Source: Legionellaceae bacterium | GTDB lineage: Bacteria; Pseudomonadota; Gammaproteobacteria; Legionellales; Legionellaceae | DNA length: 49,071 nt | Reading direction: 5' to 3' | Assembly (NCBI GenBank): GCA_030148065.1 | Contig: JASBUC010000052.1 | Coordinates: 1-49,071, forward strand | Shown: positions 8,422-17,002 of the stretch, in pieces | Layout of the letters: every line of letters starts with the position of its first letter | Numbering within the stretch: the first letter of the stretch is position 1 | Position numbers and translations under genes: made by a program | The notes under the pieces: model-generated | Told to the model about the DNA's origin: nothing | Seen by the model: only the letters and a program-made list of their open reading frames with translations | The model's database searches: none

Positions 8422-9699
8422 ATGATAAGAACGCTTCTAATCAGGCTATGGACGCTGTTTAAGCTTGCGCTTGCGGTCATTGTGGTGCTTTTAATTATTT
8501 ATCATACGCTCTATTCAAGACGATTGGTCTTTAGCTCTAGGGCCTATCCTATGCCTAATCATGAGCTACAAGAGAATGTCTTAACCCCCATTGCATGCCC
8601 TAAAAACGTGATGACGGTTTTAAGTCTAGATGGGGGAGGATCAAAGGGCATTCTTCCCATTTCCTACTTAAAAAATATGAAAGAAGTGTCGGGTAGAGAG
8701 GTGCATCAAATGTTTGACTTGATGGGGGCCATTTCGACCGGGGCATTAATTGCAACGGCACTTTCCCTACCCGATGATAAAGATAAAACCAAGGCGGCCT
8801 TTTCTCCTAAAGAGCTAGAGGAACTCTATGTTAACAATGTGGCTCATTTTTTTACAAACAAAACAAGGCATCGTATCATCACCTTAAATGGCATGTTAGC
8901 CCCTGCTTTGAATCCAAATTACAAGAATGATTTCTTTAAAGCGAGCTATAAAACGGCCAGTATTAATGATTTACTGACCAAGGTGGTTCTCTTTGCTTAT
9001 GACATAAAATCACAGAAGTTAAGAGCCATTTGTAATTTAGAAGCCTGCCGATCGAACTTAAATAACTACTTTTTATCAAGTTTGGTCTCTGCTGTGACTA
9101 ATGTCATTGTCGCCTTCCCTCCCATGAGCTTCTATGCGCGCGACTCAACGCTTGAATACGTGATAAGTGATCCCGCAGCACTCATAAATAACCCAAGTTA
9201 TTTTACTTACAATGAAGCCAAGATGGCTTGTCCTAAAACCAAACACATTGTGGTTTTATCGTTAGGAACGGGCCGGTATTCAGATTTCCAAAACATTGGA
9301 ACAGTGACCTTTTGGGGACTCTCTCAATGGTTGGTTCCGTTGTTAAGTGCCTCTATTAATACCAACAGTGCATTAATTAACTACAGCCTTAGACACAAAA
9401 TGTTGGTCGAAGCAAAAAAGAGTGATTACAAAACGCTGCCGCATCTTATCTACGTTCGCATTAATCCAGACATTCCACTGGACTTAAGTAGCCCCTTTGC
9501 TGCCTCAAAGACGCAGTTAACTCGTTTAAAAGAGCTTGCTAAGAAGACGTATCAAAAAAACTCAGAATTGTTAAGCTGCATCGCAGGTTTAAGTAAAAAG
9601 GATGACATAAACCCTCGATGTCACGCGCTTTTTTTAGAATACATTAAAAACAGTCAAGTACAGGAGCAGTATCGAAAGCTCCCTGATTTTATGTACTAG
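8422..9699 (+). CDS. Patatin-like phospholipase with N-terminal membrane anchor
   Basis: 425-residue patatin-family lipid acyl hydrolase. Residues 5-31 are a hydrophobic signal anchor, so the enzyme is membrane-tethered or exported. The oxyanion motif DGGGSKG is at 70-76, the putative nucleophile Ser105 sits in GAISTGA, and the second catalytic residue is likely Asp250 in SDPAALINNP, followed by NNP as in patatins. Two positions differ from the classical family: the Gly two before the serine is Ala, and the DGG/A triplet reads DPA. The catalytic Ser and Asp are both kept, so activity is plausible but unusual. Family members include host-acting phospholipases of Legionella and Pseudomonas. No clear ribosome site precedes ATG 8422, which suggests coupling to the GNAT gene. 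The stop codon lies inside the left arm of an inverted-repeat element. Confidence 0.85.
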   Translation: MIRTLLIRLWTLFKLALAVIVVLLIIYHTLYSRRLVFSSRAYPMPNHELQENVLTPIACPKNVMTVLSLDGGGSKGILPISYLKNMKEVSGREVHQMFDLMGAISTGALIATALSLPDDKDKTKAAFSPKELEELYVNNVAHFFTNKTRHRIITLNGMLAPALNPNYKNDFFKASYKTASINDLLTKVVLFAYDIKSQKLRAICNLEACRSNLNNYFLSSLVSAVTNVIVAFPPMSFYARDSTLEYVISDPAALINNPSYFTYNEAKMACPKTKHIVVLSLGTGRYSDFQNIGTVTFWGLSQWLVPLLSASINTNSALINYSLRHKMLVEAKKSDYKTLPHLIYVRINPDIPLDLSSPFAASKTQLTRLKELAKKTYQKNSELLSCIAGLSKKDDINPRCHALFLEYIKNSQVQEQYRKLPDFMY

Positions 9700-9964
9700 T
9701 ACCGTTTCCATTTAGTTTTGACGATTAACGCCACTCTCTAAGGTTCTCCTGAGAGGCATCGGCTTGCAGTCCTAGCACCGCTAAGTCAAAAGCAGATAAC
9801 AAAGCAGGAGGACCTTAGAGGGTGGCCCTTTGGGAAAGTCAATTTGCCCAAAACTTATCGTTATTTTCGCTTGAAAGGACGCTGCCATTCCTGCGCAAAA
9901 ATGCCTTGATTTTTGAACAGATTGACTTTCGTTAATCGTCAAAACTAAATGGAAACGGTACTAG
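9696..9964. mobile_element. MITE-like element with 35-bp perfect terminal inverted repeats
   Basis: The arms 9696-9730 and 9930-9964 are exact reverse complements (35/35) around 199 bases. Nested inside are further inverted repeats: 9731-9750 with 9806-9825 (18/20) and 9834-9843 with 9921-9930 (10/10). There is no ORF. Size, long perfect termini and lack of coding capacity fit a non-autonomous miniature inverted-repeat element. The left arm begins within the last codons of the patatin gene (stop 9697-9699), so the element either supplies that stop or inserted exactly at it. A similar-sized nested element lies at 33224-33496, but its sequence is different. Confidence 0.75.
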
Positions 9965-10029
9965 CTTACAATTGAGTTTGAGACGCTTTCCACGTAAGGT
10001 ATCAGTTCCTTCTTATTTGGTGCGCTGTC

Positions 10030-11472
10030 ATGTCCAGAGAGACTCGCAAACTGCAAAACGCCATTTCTCGATACGCTTCCACGGCTGTGGTATTAGTCGC
10101 CATCGTCATTGCCTTTACCATCATGTGGCCGCTTTCAAGCAAATTTAAATCCTACGAAGAGAGAGGCCTAGCCTTTGCTCGTGACACCGCAATTTTAGTG
10201 CTGAGTGATTACATTGAACATTTATCAGAGGTCAGTCAATTATTAGCCAATCACTATCAAGTCACGCACAGGCTCAATAAAGAGGTGATGGTGAAGGACA
10301 TGAACTCTGACGATGATTTGGTGGGGCTTAGTTTGCTAAGCAAGAAAGGTGTGGTGGTAGAGAGTGTGGGCACCAGTTACGGCAACATGTTAAATGAAAT
10401 CTTAAAAGAGCCGCTTGATGCACAAAAGATAGTCGGACCTTTTAAAATTCGAGAGGACTATTATGTCTACGTGGTCACCCCTATTAAAGGTAGCAATCAT
10501 GTGCTATTTAGTCTTTTCTCACTCGCGCATCTAGAAGAGACTCTGCATAAAAAGCTAAGAACGCGCTTTGGGCAAGTCATTGTTGCCTATTTAAATCATG
10601 ATCACGTCGAAATTTTTTCCCCAGAAGATAAAAAATGGCAAGCAGAAGCCTTAGAATTTAGTAACAGCTTGGTTCATTCCTTAAGAGAAGCCATTGCCGA
10701 CTCACAACAGGGTCTCATCACAGGACACGTATTTGGTAAGAAGTCGCTTATTTCATATTCGCCAGTGCGCAATTCTAAATGGGGGGTGGCCGTTGTCGTT
10801 AACCAGCAGCATTTTTACTCATCACTCAAACTTGCCATTTTTCATCTTTGCTTAGTGACGATTGGCATTACCATCATTTTTCTATTAGGCCTACAGCGCT
10901 TGTTGAGTCCGCTCTCGGGTAAACTCATTATGCACAATGATGTCTTGGAGAAAAAAATTAGTGATGCTTTGGTCGACCTTAAACAAGCAAACATCGCGCT
11001 TGAGCGGGCGGCTCTTTATGATGCGCTAACCGATGTGCTTAATCGACGAGGGCTGGAAGAGCGAATCACACCATTGCTTTCAAGGCTAAAACGTCAAAAA
11101 GGCACGCTGTTAATGCTGTATCTGGATGTGAATAAATTTAAAGAGATAAATGATGGTTTAGGGCATGAGGCAGGCGATGTGGTGTTAAAAGAAACGGCCA
11201 GACGATTAAAGGCAAGCCTTCGTCAAGAGGACATTGTCGCCCGTTTAGGGGGGGATGAGTTTTTAGTGCTCATTGCTGACGAAGCCCCCGAGAAGGCCAA
11301 GGTTATCATCCATAAGCTTAAAGAGGCGTGTGCTCTACCAATTAACTTTCATCAGCAACGATTAAATTGCTCAATTAGTGTGGGCCTTGCTTGCTATCCC
11401 TCGGAAGGAGAAGATTACCAAGCGCTAATTAAAGTTGCAGATCAGCGCATGTATCAAGACAAACGAGGCTAG
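10030..11472 (+). CDS. Membrane-bound diguanylate cyclase (GGDEF)
   Basis: Makes the second messenger cyclic di-GMP from two GTP. Residues 18-37 form the first membrane helix, 40-265 an extracytoplasmic sensor region of Cache-like length, 268-290 the second helix, then a short coiled linker and the GGDEF domain from about 325. The signature GGDEF is intact at 407-411. An inhibitory-site RxxD (RQED, 398-401) lies exactly five residues upstream, so product feedback is expected. The DxLTDVLNRRG block begins at 331. No EAL domain. It is the only cyclic di-GMP gene in the window. Its TAG stop shares the four bases CTAG with the stop of the convergent neighbour. Confidence 0.93.
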   Translation: MSRETRKLQNAISRYASTAVVLVAIVIAFTIMWPLSSKFKSYEERGLAFARDTAILVLSDYIEHLSEVSQLLANHYQVTHRLNKEVMVKDMNSDDDLVGLSLLSKKGVVVESVGTSYGNMLNEILKEPLDAQKIVGPFKIREDYYVYVVTPIKGSNHVLFSLFSLAHLEETLHKKLRTRFGQVIVAYLNHDHVEIFSPEDKKWQAEALEFSNSLVHSLREAIADSQQGLITGHVFGKKSLISYSPVRNSKWGVAVVVNQQHFYSSLKLAIFHLCLVTIGITIIFLLGLQRLLSPLSGKLIMHNDVLEKKISDALVDLKQANIALERAALYDALTDVLNRRGLEERITPLLSRLKRQKGTLLMLYLDVNKFKEINDGLGHEAGDVVLKETARRLKASLRQEDIVARLGGDEFLVLIADEAPEKAKVIIHKLKEACALPINFHQQRLNCSISVGLACYPSEGEDYQALIKVADQRMYQDKRG

Positions 11473-12737
11473 GGAGAGGCTTGTGGCTCGGAACTCTCTG
11501 ACACTCCTTTTCTCGATACACATGCTGTTGAGGCGGAGCCCTTGAGTGCGTGACAAAAAAAGCGAAAGGCAAGGGATCTCTTTTTGGCCTCTTTTGCCAT
11601 TGTTTCTTGGGCCCGCGCCAGTCCTTCATTGGTGCTGAGATCATCACCATAAATTGTATAGGCAGCCTCTTTTCTTGTTTCTAAAGATTCATGACCTTGT
11701 AAGACGTGCTGGTTGGTAATCTCTTCAGCCCTAGAGACTAGGTGTAAAAGGGCGCCTCCTTGTTCAACACTTTTTTTAAGTTCTTGGTGGTATTCAAAAG
11801 AGCCTTGAGATAGATCGTTGCCTGCTTGTTCATCAATTGGTAGAGCAGTTTTTAAGCCTGGAGGGTGGGCGCCTTTGATGGTATAGGGTTCACCTTCCTC
11901 TGTCTGCCAAAAAAACAAGGAGCTTGAACGACTGCGCAATTGATAAAAAAGGAGCAGTAAATCAATCGCTGCCAGCCTGTCTGTGCGCTCTGTGATGCAG
12001 AGGCTCTCATTCGTCTCACTCATGCCGGCTGCCTGTTCTAGAATGGGGCGAATGGTGGAGCAAGGAAAATGTTCGTGAAAGCCTGCTCGCCAAAGCTCAC
12101 TCGGTTTTTGAAAGGGGTTGGCTCTTAAGTGTCTTTGTAGCCACTGATAGAGCGCTTTATCCGTTTCCAGTGCGTCTAATAAGCGCTGTAATGGCGTAAT
12201 GTTCAACTCATTGCGAAACAAAAAAATGTAGAAATCCAGTAATTGGCGAATGGCATAATGGTAGTTTGCTGCTTGCCTTTCATCGCAGGAAGATTGCTCT
12301 TTATGTTGATGCATGCCATAGCGAAAGGGCTCGAGGATCCGTCGGATGTTTCGAAAGTTTATTTCCTTTGGGGCTTGATAATTTAGTAGATGGGGGCGCT
12401 CTCTTTCAGTCACGGGCAAAATCACCTCGCGAAAGAGCCTTTCGGGCGCCTCTCTAAGCGCCTCCATCTCTGCCAAATGTCGTAGCGGATCCTGCTCTTC
12501 GGTGCGAGGCTCTTGTTCTTTCAGCCAGCCAAAAAGAGCTTGTTTATGAGCCGCTAGGGCCCGATTTTGAATGCCCCAGAGTGTGGCATCACTAACGGCA
12601 TAAGGCCTATTCTGTGGGTACTCTGCTCTTAATTGCACTGCAAAATTTTCCTGCATGATGGCAATGGCGGTTGCTTGGCTGCTAAAGCCTCTTCTTACGA
12701 GTCTGGATGCAAAAACAGAGAGTCGAGATCGAAGCAT
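11469..12737 (-). CDS. Hypothetical protein with mitochondrial-presequence-like N-terminus
   Basis: 422-residue protein I do not recognise; a mostly helical, soluble body with no obvious catalytic motif. The frame is open further upstream to 12878, but that would run into mnmG and its promoter, so ATG 12737 is preferred. From there the first 29 residues have five Arg and no acidic residue. Leu2, Leu6, Phe9 and Leu13 line one helix face with Arg on the other, and residues 16-20 (RGFSS) fit the R-x-F|S-S site of mitochondrial processing peptidase. This looks like a mitochondrial targeting signal rather than a Sec signal, having no hydrophobic core. A secreted, mitochondrion-directed effector is my inference; an ordinary basic N-terminus is the alternative. 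It is divergent from mnmG and convergent with the cyclase. Confidence 0.75.
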   Translation of the reverse strand: MLRSRLSVFASRLVRRGFSSQATAIAIMQENFAVQLRAEYPQNRPYAVSDATLWGIQNRALAAHKQALFGWLKEQEPRTEEQDPLRHLAEMEALREAPERLFREVILPVTERERPHLLNYQAPKEINFRNIRRILEPFRYGMHQHKEQSSCDERQAANYHYAIRQLLDFYIFLFRNELNITPLQRLLDALETDKALYQWLQRHLRANPFQKPSELWRAGFHEHFPCSTIRPILEQAAGMSETNESLCITERTDRLAAIDLLLLFYQLRSRSSSLFFWQTEEGEPYTIKGAHPPGLKTALPIDEQAGNDLSQGSFEYHQELKKSVEQGGALLHLVSRAEEITNQHVLQGHESLETRKEAAYTIYGDDLSTNEGLARAQETMAKEAKKRSLAFRFFCHALKGSASTACVSRKGVSESSEPQASP

Positions 12738-12770
12738 TGGTACGACGTTAAATAAAATGAGGCATAACCA

Positions 12771-12799
12771 TACACAAAAATAGAGAAATTTAGTATAAT
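12771..12799 (+). promoter_or_regulatory. Probable sigma-70 promoter of mnmG
   Basis: TACACA (12771-12776, 4/6 of the -35 consensus), a 17-bp spacer and a perfect TATAAT (12794-12799) lie about 30 bases before the mnmG ATG, leaving a leader of about 25 bases with GAGAAG as the ribosome site. It would drive mnmG-rsmG and possibly parAB. Confidence 0.55.
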
Positions 12800-12830
12800 T
12801 GCGGGAATTTTTTACGCATTTTGAGAAGTA

Positions 12831-14711
12831 ATGAATCTTGGTAAGCAATTTGATGTCATTGTCGTTGGCGGTGGGCACGCAGGCGTTGAGGCGGCAATGG
12901 CGGCTGCGCGTACAGGCTCTGCCACACTACTACTAACCCATAACATCGAAACCATTGGTCAAATGTCGTGTAACCCTGCCATTGGGGGCATTGGCAAAGG
13001 ACACTTGGTGAAAGAAATTGACGCACTCGATGGGGTCATGGCTCGCGCCATTGACCAAGGTGGTATACAGTTTCGTACCCTCAATGCCTCAAAGGGGCCT
13101 GCGGTACGCGCCACTCGAGCGCAAGCCGATCGCGTGCTATATAAAAACGCGGTGCGAGGTTTGGTTGAGAACCAGCAAAACTTAACTCTCTTTCAGCAAG
13201 GAGTGGATGATTTAATCGTCGAAGGTGGCAAGTGCGTTGGGGTCGTGACCCAGATGGGGCTGCGATTTTTAGCGAAGAGTGTGGTGTTGACCGTTGGGAC
13301 ATTTCTTGGGGGCGTGATTCACGTAGGTTTTAAGCAATCGACTGGTGGGCGCGCAGGCGATCCACCCTCAAACGCACTTTCTAAACGATTGCGCGCTCTG
13401 CCTTTTCGAGTCGATCGATTAAAAACAGGCACGCCACCTAGGCTTGATGGCAGAAGCTTGGATTTTAGCAAGATGAGCGAGCAACCTGGCGACACGCCCT
13501 TACCGGTTTTTTCATATTTAGGTAAAAGAGATGAGCACCCAGAGCAAGTGCCTTGTTTTATTACCCACACCACTGAGACGACGCATGACATCATTCGTGC
13601 AAACCTTGATAAGTCGCCGATGTATGCCGGGGTTATCGAAGGGGTTGGTCCTCGTTACTGCCCCTCGATTGAAGATAAAATCATGCGCTTTGCAGATAAG
13701 AATTCACACCAAATCTTTGTCGAGCCTGAAGGCTTAAGCACTCATGAAATTTATCCTAATGGGATCTCAACCAGCTTAGATTTTGAAACTCAAGTGGCCT
13801 TTGTTCGCTCAATTACCGGATTTGAAAACGCTCACATTACCCGGGCGGGTTACGCCATTGAGTACGATTATTTTGATCCTCGAGATCTCTTTGGCACTCT
13901 TGAAACCAAACCGATGGAAAATTTATTCTTTGCCGGGCAAATTAATGGCACTACCGGTTACGAAGAAGCTGGTGCGCAAGGTTTAATCGCAGGCCTTAAT
14001 GCAGCAAGAAAAGCACAAGGTCTTTCAATGTGGGCGCCTAAGCGAGACGATGGCTACATTGGCGTGTTAATCGATGATTTGATTACCCTAGGTACGAAAG
14101 AGCCTTATCGCATGTTTACCTCTCGGGCGGAATACCGTTTATTACTTCGTGAAGACAATGCCGATCTGCGTTTAACTGAGATTGGTCGAGAATTAGGGGT
14201 GGTCGGCGATCTGCGTTGGCAGGCCTTTTGTGAAAAGAAAGAAGCGATTAAGAAAACCAACGAGGCGCTTAGAGCCATTTGGATCCACCCAAGCCAAGAG
14301 AAGGCCGCGTTGTTAAATAAGCTAATCGATAAGCCGATTCAAAAGGAAGTCAATGCGCTGGAGCTTTTGCGTCGTCCGGAAGTCTCGGTTGTGGACGTTG
14401 CCAAACTCTGCGAGTTGTCTGAAAAGAACCCTGACATTCTCGAGCAAGTTGAAATCAATGAGCGCTATCACGGCTACATCGAACGTCAAAAACTAGAAAT
14501 TGAACGCGCTAAGCGAAACGAGCAAACTAAATTGCCACAAACGCTGGATTATACTCTAGTAAAAGGCCTATCGAACGAAGTGCAACAAAAACTTAACTCT
14601 GTGCGGCCTGAATCGATTGGGCAAGCAGCCCGCATTTCAGGCATTACACCTGCGGCCATTTCCATTTTGTTGGTGCATTTAAAGAAACACGCTAAGGCAA
14701 AAGCATGCTAG
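12831..14711 (+). CDS. mnmG: tRNA uridine-5-carboxymethylaminomethyl modification enzyme MnmG
   Basis: FAD-dependent subunit of the MnmE-MnmG complex that installs the 5-carboxymethylaminomethyl group on the wobble uridine of several tRNAs. The 626 residues match the usual family length of about 630. The N-terminal dinucleotide-binding motif [12 protein letters not shown] is at about 11-22, followed by [13 protein letters not shown] and the conserved [17 protein letters not shown] and [12 protein letters not shown] blocks. The C-terminal helical domain, which binds MnmE and tRNA, includes [19 protein letters not shown] 12831 follows GAGAAG by a normal distance. It is the first gene of the classical mnmG-rsmG-parA-parB set found near the replication origin in many bacteria. 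The stop overlaps rsmG by 7 bases. Confidence 0.98.
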   Translation: MNLGKQFDVIVVGGGHAGVEAAMAAARTGSATLLLTHNIETIGQMSCNPAIGGIGKGHLVKEIDALDGVMARAIDQGGIQFRTLNASKGPAVRATRAQADRVLYKNAVRGLVENQQNLTLFQQGVDDLIVEGGKCVGVVTQMGLRFLAKSVVLTVGTFLGGVIHVGFKQSTGGRAGDPPSNALSKRLRALPFRVDRLKTGTPPRLDGRSLDFSKMSEQPGDTPLPVFSYLGKRDEHPEQVPCFITHTTETTHDIIRANLDKSPMYAGVIEGVGPRYCPSIEDKIMRFADKNSHQIFVEPEGLSTHEIYPNGISTSLDFETQVAFVRSITGFENAHITRAGYAIEYDYFDPRDLFGTLETKPMENLFFAGQINGTTGYEEAGAQGLIAGLNAARKAQGLSMWAPKRDDGYIGVLIDDLITLGTKEPYRMFTSRAEYRLLLREDNADLRLTEIGRELGVVGDLRWQAFCEKKEAIKKTNEALRAIWIHPSQEKAALLNKLIDKPIQKEVNALELLRRPEVSVVDVAKLCELSEKNPDILEQVEINERYHGYIERQKLEIERAKRNEQTKLPQTLDYTLVKGLSNEVQQKLNSVRPESIGQAARISGITPAAISILLVHLKKHAKAKAC

Positions 14712-15310
14712 AGGCGAGGGACTTATTAGTCGAAGGGGTTGCGCGTTTAGGCTTAGCGTTTGATGTGGACAAAGGCCTTCGTTATCTTGCCTTGTTAGAG
14801 AAGTGGAATCGGGCCAAAAACTTAACCGCCATTACTCGCCAGAGTGAGATGGTGGTTAAACACCTACTTGATTCTTTAGCAATTGCGCCCTACCTAGAGG
14901 GAAAAAGGATTTTAGACGTGGGCAGTGGTGGCGGACTTCCTGGGATCCCTTTGGCGATACTTTTTCCAGAAAAACGCGTCACACTGATCGACAGCATTGG
15001 CAAAAAAACGCGGTTTTTAGCACAGGCTGCTAATTTACTCGGCTTACACAACGTTGAGGTTGTGCAAAAAAGAGTCGAGTCTTTTCATGCCAGTGTCCCC
15101 TTTGATGTGATAACATCGCGTGCCTTTAGTAGTCTGCCAAAAATGATGCAACTTTGTGAGCACTTAAAAGCCCCACAAGGGGTATACCTTGCGATGAAAG
15201 CAAAATTAGAAGAAGATGAACAATTAGCACTGCAAACCTTGGTGCATGAAGCAATAGAATTGACGGTTCCGTTTCTTGAAGGGACGCGAACCTTAATCAA
15301 GATTAAATAA
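14705..15310 (+). CDS. rsmG: 16S rRNA (guanine527-N7)-methyltransferase RsmG
   Basis: SAM-dependent methyltransferase that modifies G527 of 16S rRNA; loss gives low-level streptomycin resistance in other bacteria. The 201 residues match the family. The SAM-binding motif I is at about 74-85 ([17 protein letters not shown]), preceded by the hallmark [13 protein letters not shown]. The loop [11 protein letters not shown] follows near residue 136. It overlaps mnmG by 7 bases, implying translational coupling, and parA follows after 31 bases. Confidence 0.97.
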   Translation: MLEARDLLVEGVARLGLAFDVDKGLRYLALLEKWNRAKNLTAITRQSEMVVKHLLDSLAIAPYLEGKRILDVGSGGGLPGIPLAILFPEKRVTLIDSIGKKTRFLAQAANLLGLHNVEVVQKRVESFHASVPFDVITSRAFSSLPKMMQLCEHLKAPQGVYLAMKAKLEEDEQLALQTLVHEAIELTVPFLEGTRTLIKIK

Positions 15311-15341
15311 GACAAAGAATAATATTCCTAGGAGATCGCCA

Positions 15342-16130
15342 ATGGGAAAGACCATTGCCATCGCAAACCAAAAGGGTGGGGTTGGTAAAACAACCACCAG
15401 CGTTAATTTAGCAGCAAGCCTTGCCCTAACTAAGAAAAAAGTACTATTGGTGGATTTAGATCCACAAGGCAATGCCACCATGGGCAGCGGCATCGATAAA
15501 AGTAAGTTGGTGCACAGTGCGAATGAGGTGCTCTTAGGTGACAGCTCTGTTGCTGATACGGTTTTAAAGACACCTGGTCAATACGATTTATTACCGGCTA
15601 ATAACGAATTAACCGTAGCGGAAGTCACCTTGCTTGAGCTTGAGTCTCGAGAGTCCATGCTCTATAAGGCCTTAAAGGGGCTCGATTACGATTTCATCTT
15701 AATAGATTGCCCACCCTCTCTTAATATGTTGACCTTAAACGCACTGGTAGCGGCGGATTCTGTGATTATTACCATGCAGTGTGAGTACTACGCGCTGGAA
15801 GGGCTGGCAGGCCTTTTGGAAACCATCGAACAAATTAAAGAGTCGGTTAACCCAAGGCTCTCGGTTGAAGGCATTCTTCGTACCATGTATGACGCAAGAA
15901 GCAAATTAACCAGGGAAGTGTCTGAGCAACTTTTTCTGCATTTTAATAACAAAGTCTTTAAGACGGTGGTGCCAAGAAACATCAAGCTTGCCGAAGCGCC
16001 AAGCCACGGCTTGCCAATTACTTTGTATGACAGACGCTCAGCCGGCAGTGCTGCTTATATGGTGCTTGCCAGTGAACTATTAAACCGACAAAGAGCATCG
16101 AGTAAAACCAGCATGGAGCAAGAGGCATGA
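15342..16130 (+). CDS. parA: Chromosome-partitioning ATPase ParA/Soj
   Basis: Deviant-Walker ATPase that binds nucleoid DNA as an ATP dimer and, with ParB-parS, segregates the origin region. The 262 residues carry the deviant Walker A near residue 10 (NQKGGVGKTTTS), the A' motif DLDPQGNAT and the Walker B stretch DFILIDCPPSLN. The short N-terminus without a helix-turn-helix marks it as a chromosomal Soj-type ParA rather than a type Ia plasmid ParA. AGGAG lies 8 bases before ATG 15342. Its stop overlaps the parB start by four bases (ATGA). Confidence 0.97.
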   Translation: MGKTIAIANQKGGVGKTTTSVNLAASLALTKKKVLLVDLDPQGNATMGSGIDKSKLVHSANEVLLGDSSVADTVLKTPGQYDLLPANNELTVAEVTLLELESRESMLYKALKGLDYDFILIDCPPSLNMLTLNALVAADSVIITMQCEYYALEGLAGLLETIEQIKESVNPRLSVEGILRTMYDARSKLTREVSEQLFLHFNNKVFKTVVPRNIKLAEAPSHGLPITLYDRRSAGSAAYMVLASELLNRQRASSKTSMEQEA

Positions 16131-17002
16131 CACAGAAAAAGTCAGGGTTAGGGAAAAATTTAAACGTCTTACTGAGCACTCGCCCCAAAGCGACGAAGGC
16201 CTTAAATGATCCGAAAGAAGGACAGCAAATCGAGTCTTTGGCCCTCTCACAAATTCAGCCCGGCGTATTCCAGCCACGAAAAACCATCAGTGATGAGTCG
16301 ATTAATGAATTAAGTGAGTCGATTAAACAGCAAGGCCTGCTGCAGCCGATAGCGGTGCGTCGCATTAGCCCCGATCAATTTGAAATCATTGCTGGGGAGC
16401 GCCGTTTTCGAGCGGCCCAAAAAGCAGGTTTTAAAGAAATCCCTGCCATTGTCCATCAAGTCGATGACAAAACCACCCTGGCGTTGGCCATTATTGAGAA
16501 CATCCAACGAGAAGATTTAAGTCCCCTAGAAGAAGCAGAAGGTTTAAGTCGTTTAATTAATGAGTTTGATCTAACCCATCAACAAGCAGCCGAGCTGTTA
16601 TCAAAATCGCGAGCAAGCATTTCTAATCTGCTGCGCTTACTAACGCTCGCTGCCGGGCCCAAAGAATTATTGGCCGAAGGCAGGCTTGAAATGGGGCATG
16701 CAAGAGCGCTTCTAACCTTAGATGAACAGACGCAAGTGGCCATTGCTAAAAAAATTGTAGCCCTAGGCTTGAGTGTACGAGAAGCAGAGCAATTGGTGCG
16801 GCAAGTACAAGCCGTCAAAAAAGAAGGGGAGGGCACCAAAGAGCTCCCTAAAAACCCAGTCTCTACGCTCTATGAAAGCAAACTCCAACAACTCCTAGGC
16901 TTGCCTGTAAACATCCAAAGCAAACGCGGCGGTCGCCATCGCGTGATGATTGACTTTAAAAACGAACGTGAACTCGAGACTTTCCTCGCCAAATTAGATT
17001 GA
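16127..17002 (+). CDS. parB: Chromosome-partitioning protein ParB/Spo0J
   Basis: CTP-dependent DNA clamp that loads at parS and recruits ParA and condensin. The 291 residues show the N-terminal ParA-contact region, then the CTP-binding segment with GERRFRAA (about 88-95) and ENIQRE (about 124-129). A helix-turn-helix follows (THQQAAELLSKSRASISNLLRL, about 144-166) and then a C-terminal dimerisation domain. I found no perfect parS palindrome in the window. The 3' end overlaps the convergent fusion gene by 9 bases. Confidence 0.97.
   Translation: MTQKKSGLGKNLNVLLSTRPKATKALNDPKEGQQIESLALSQIQPGVFQPRKTISDESINELSESIKQQGLLQPIAVRRISPDQFEIIAGERRFRAAQKAGFKEIPAIVHQVDDKTTLALAIIENIQREDLSPLEEAEGLSRLINEFDLTHQQAAELLSKSRASISNLLRLLTLAAGPKELLAEGRLEMGHARALLTLDEQTQVAIAKKIVALGLSVREAEQLVRQVQAVKKEGEGTKELPKNPVSTLYESKLQQLLGLPVNIQSKRGGRHRVMIDFKNERELETFLAKLD

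Noticed and set aside
9984-9996. Possible parS site (TTTCCACGTAAGG)
   Set aside because: Only the left half fits the usual TTCCACGTGGAA/TTTCACGTGAAA palindrome; the right half fails. No good parS was found in the window.
12738-12830. Replication origin beside mnmG
   Set aside because: The gene set is often origin-linked, but I see no cluster of DnaA boxes or AT-rich unwinding repeats here; only a promoter.
12738-12878. Upstream extension of the presequence protein to 12878
   Set aside because: It would overlap the mnmG start and promoter, and has no ribosome site; ATG 12737 fits better.
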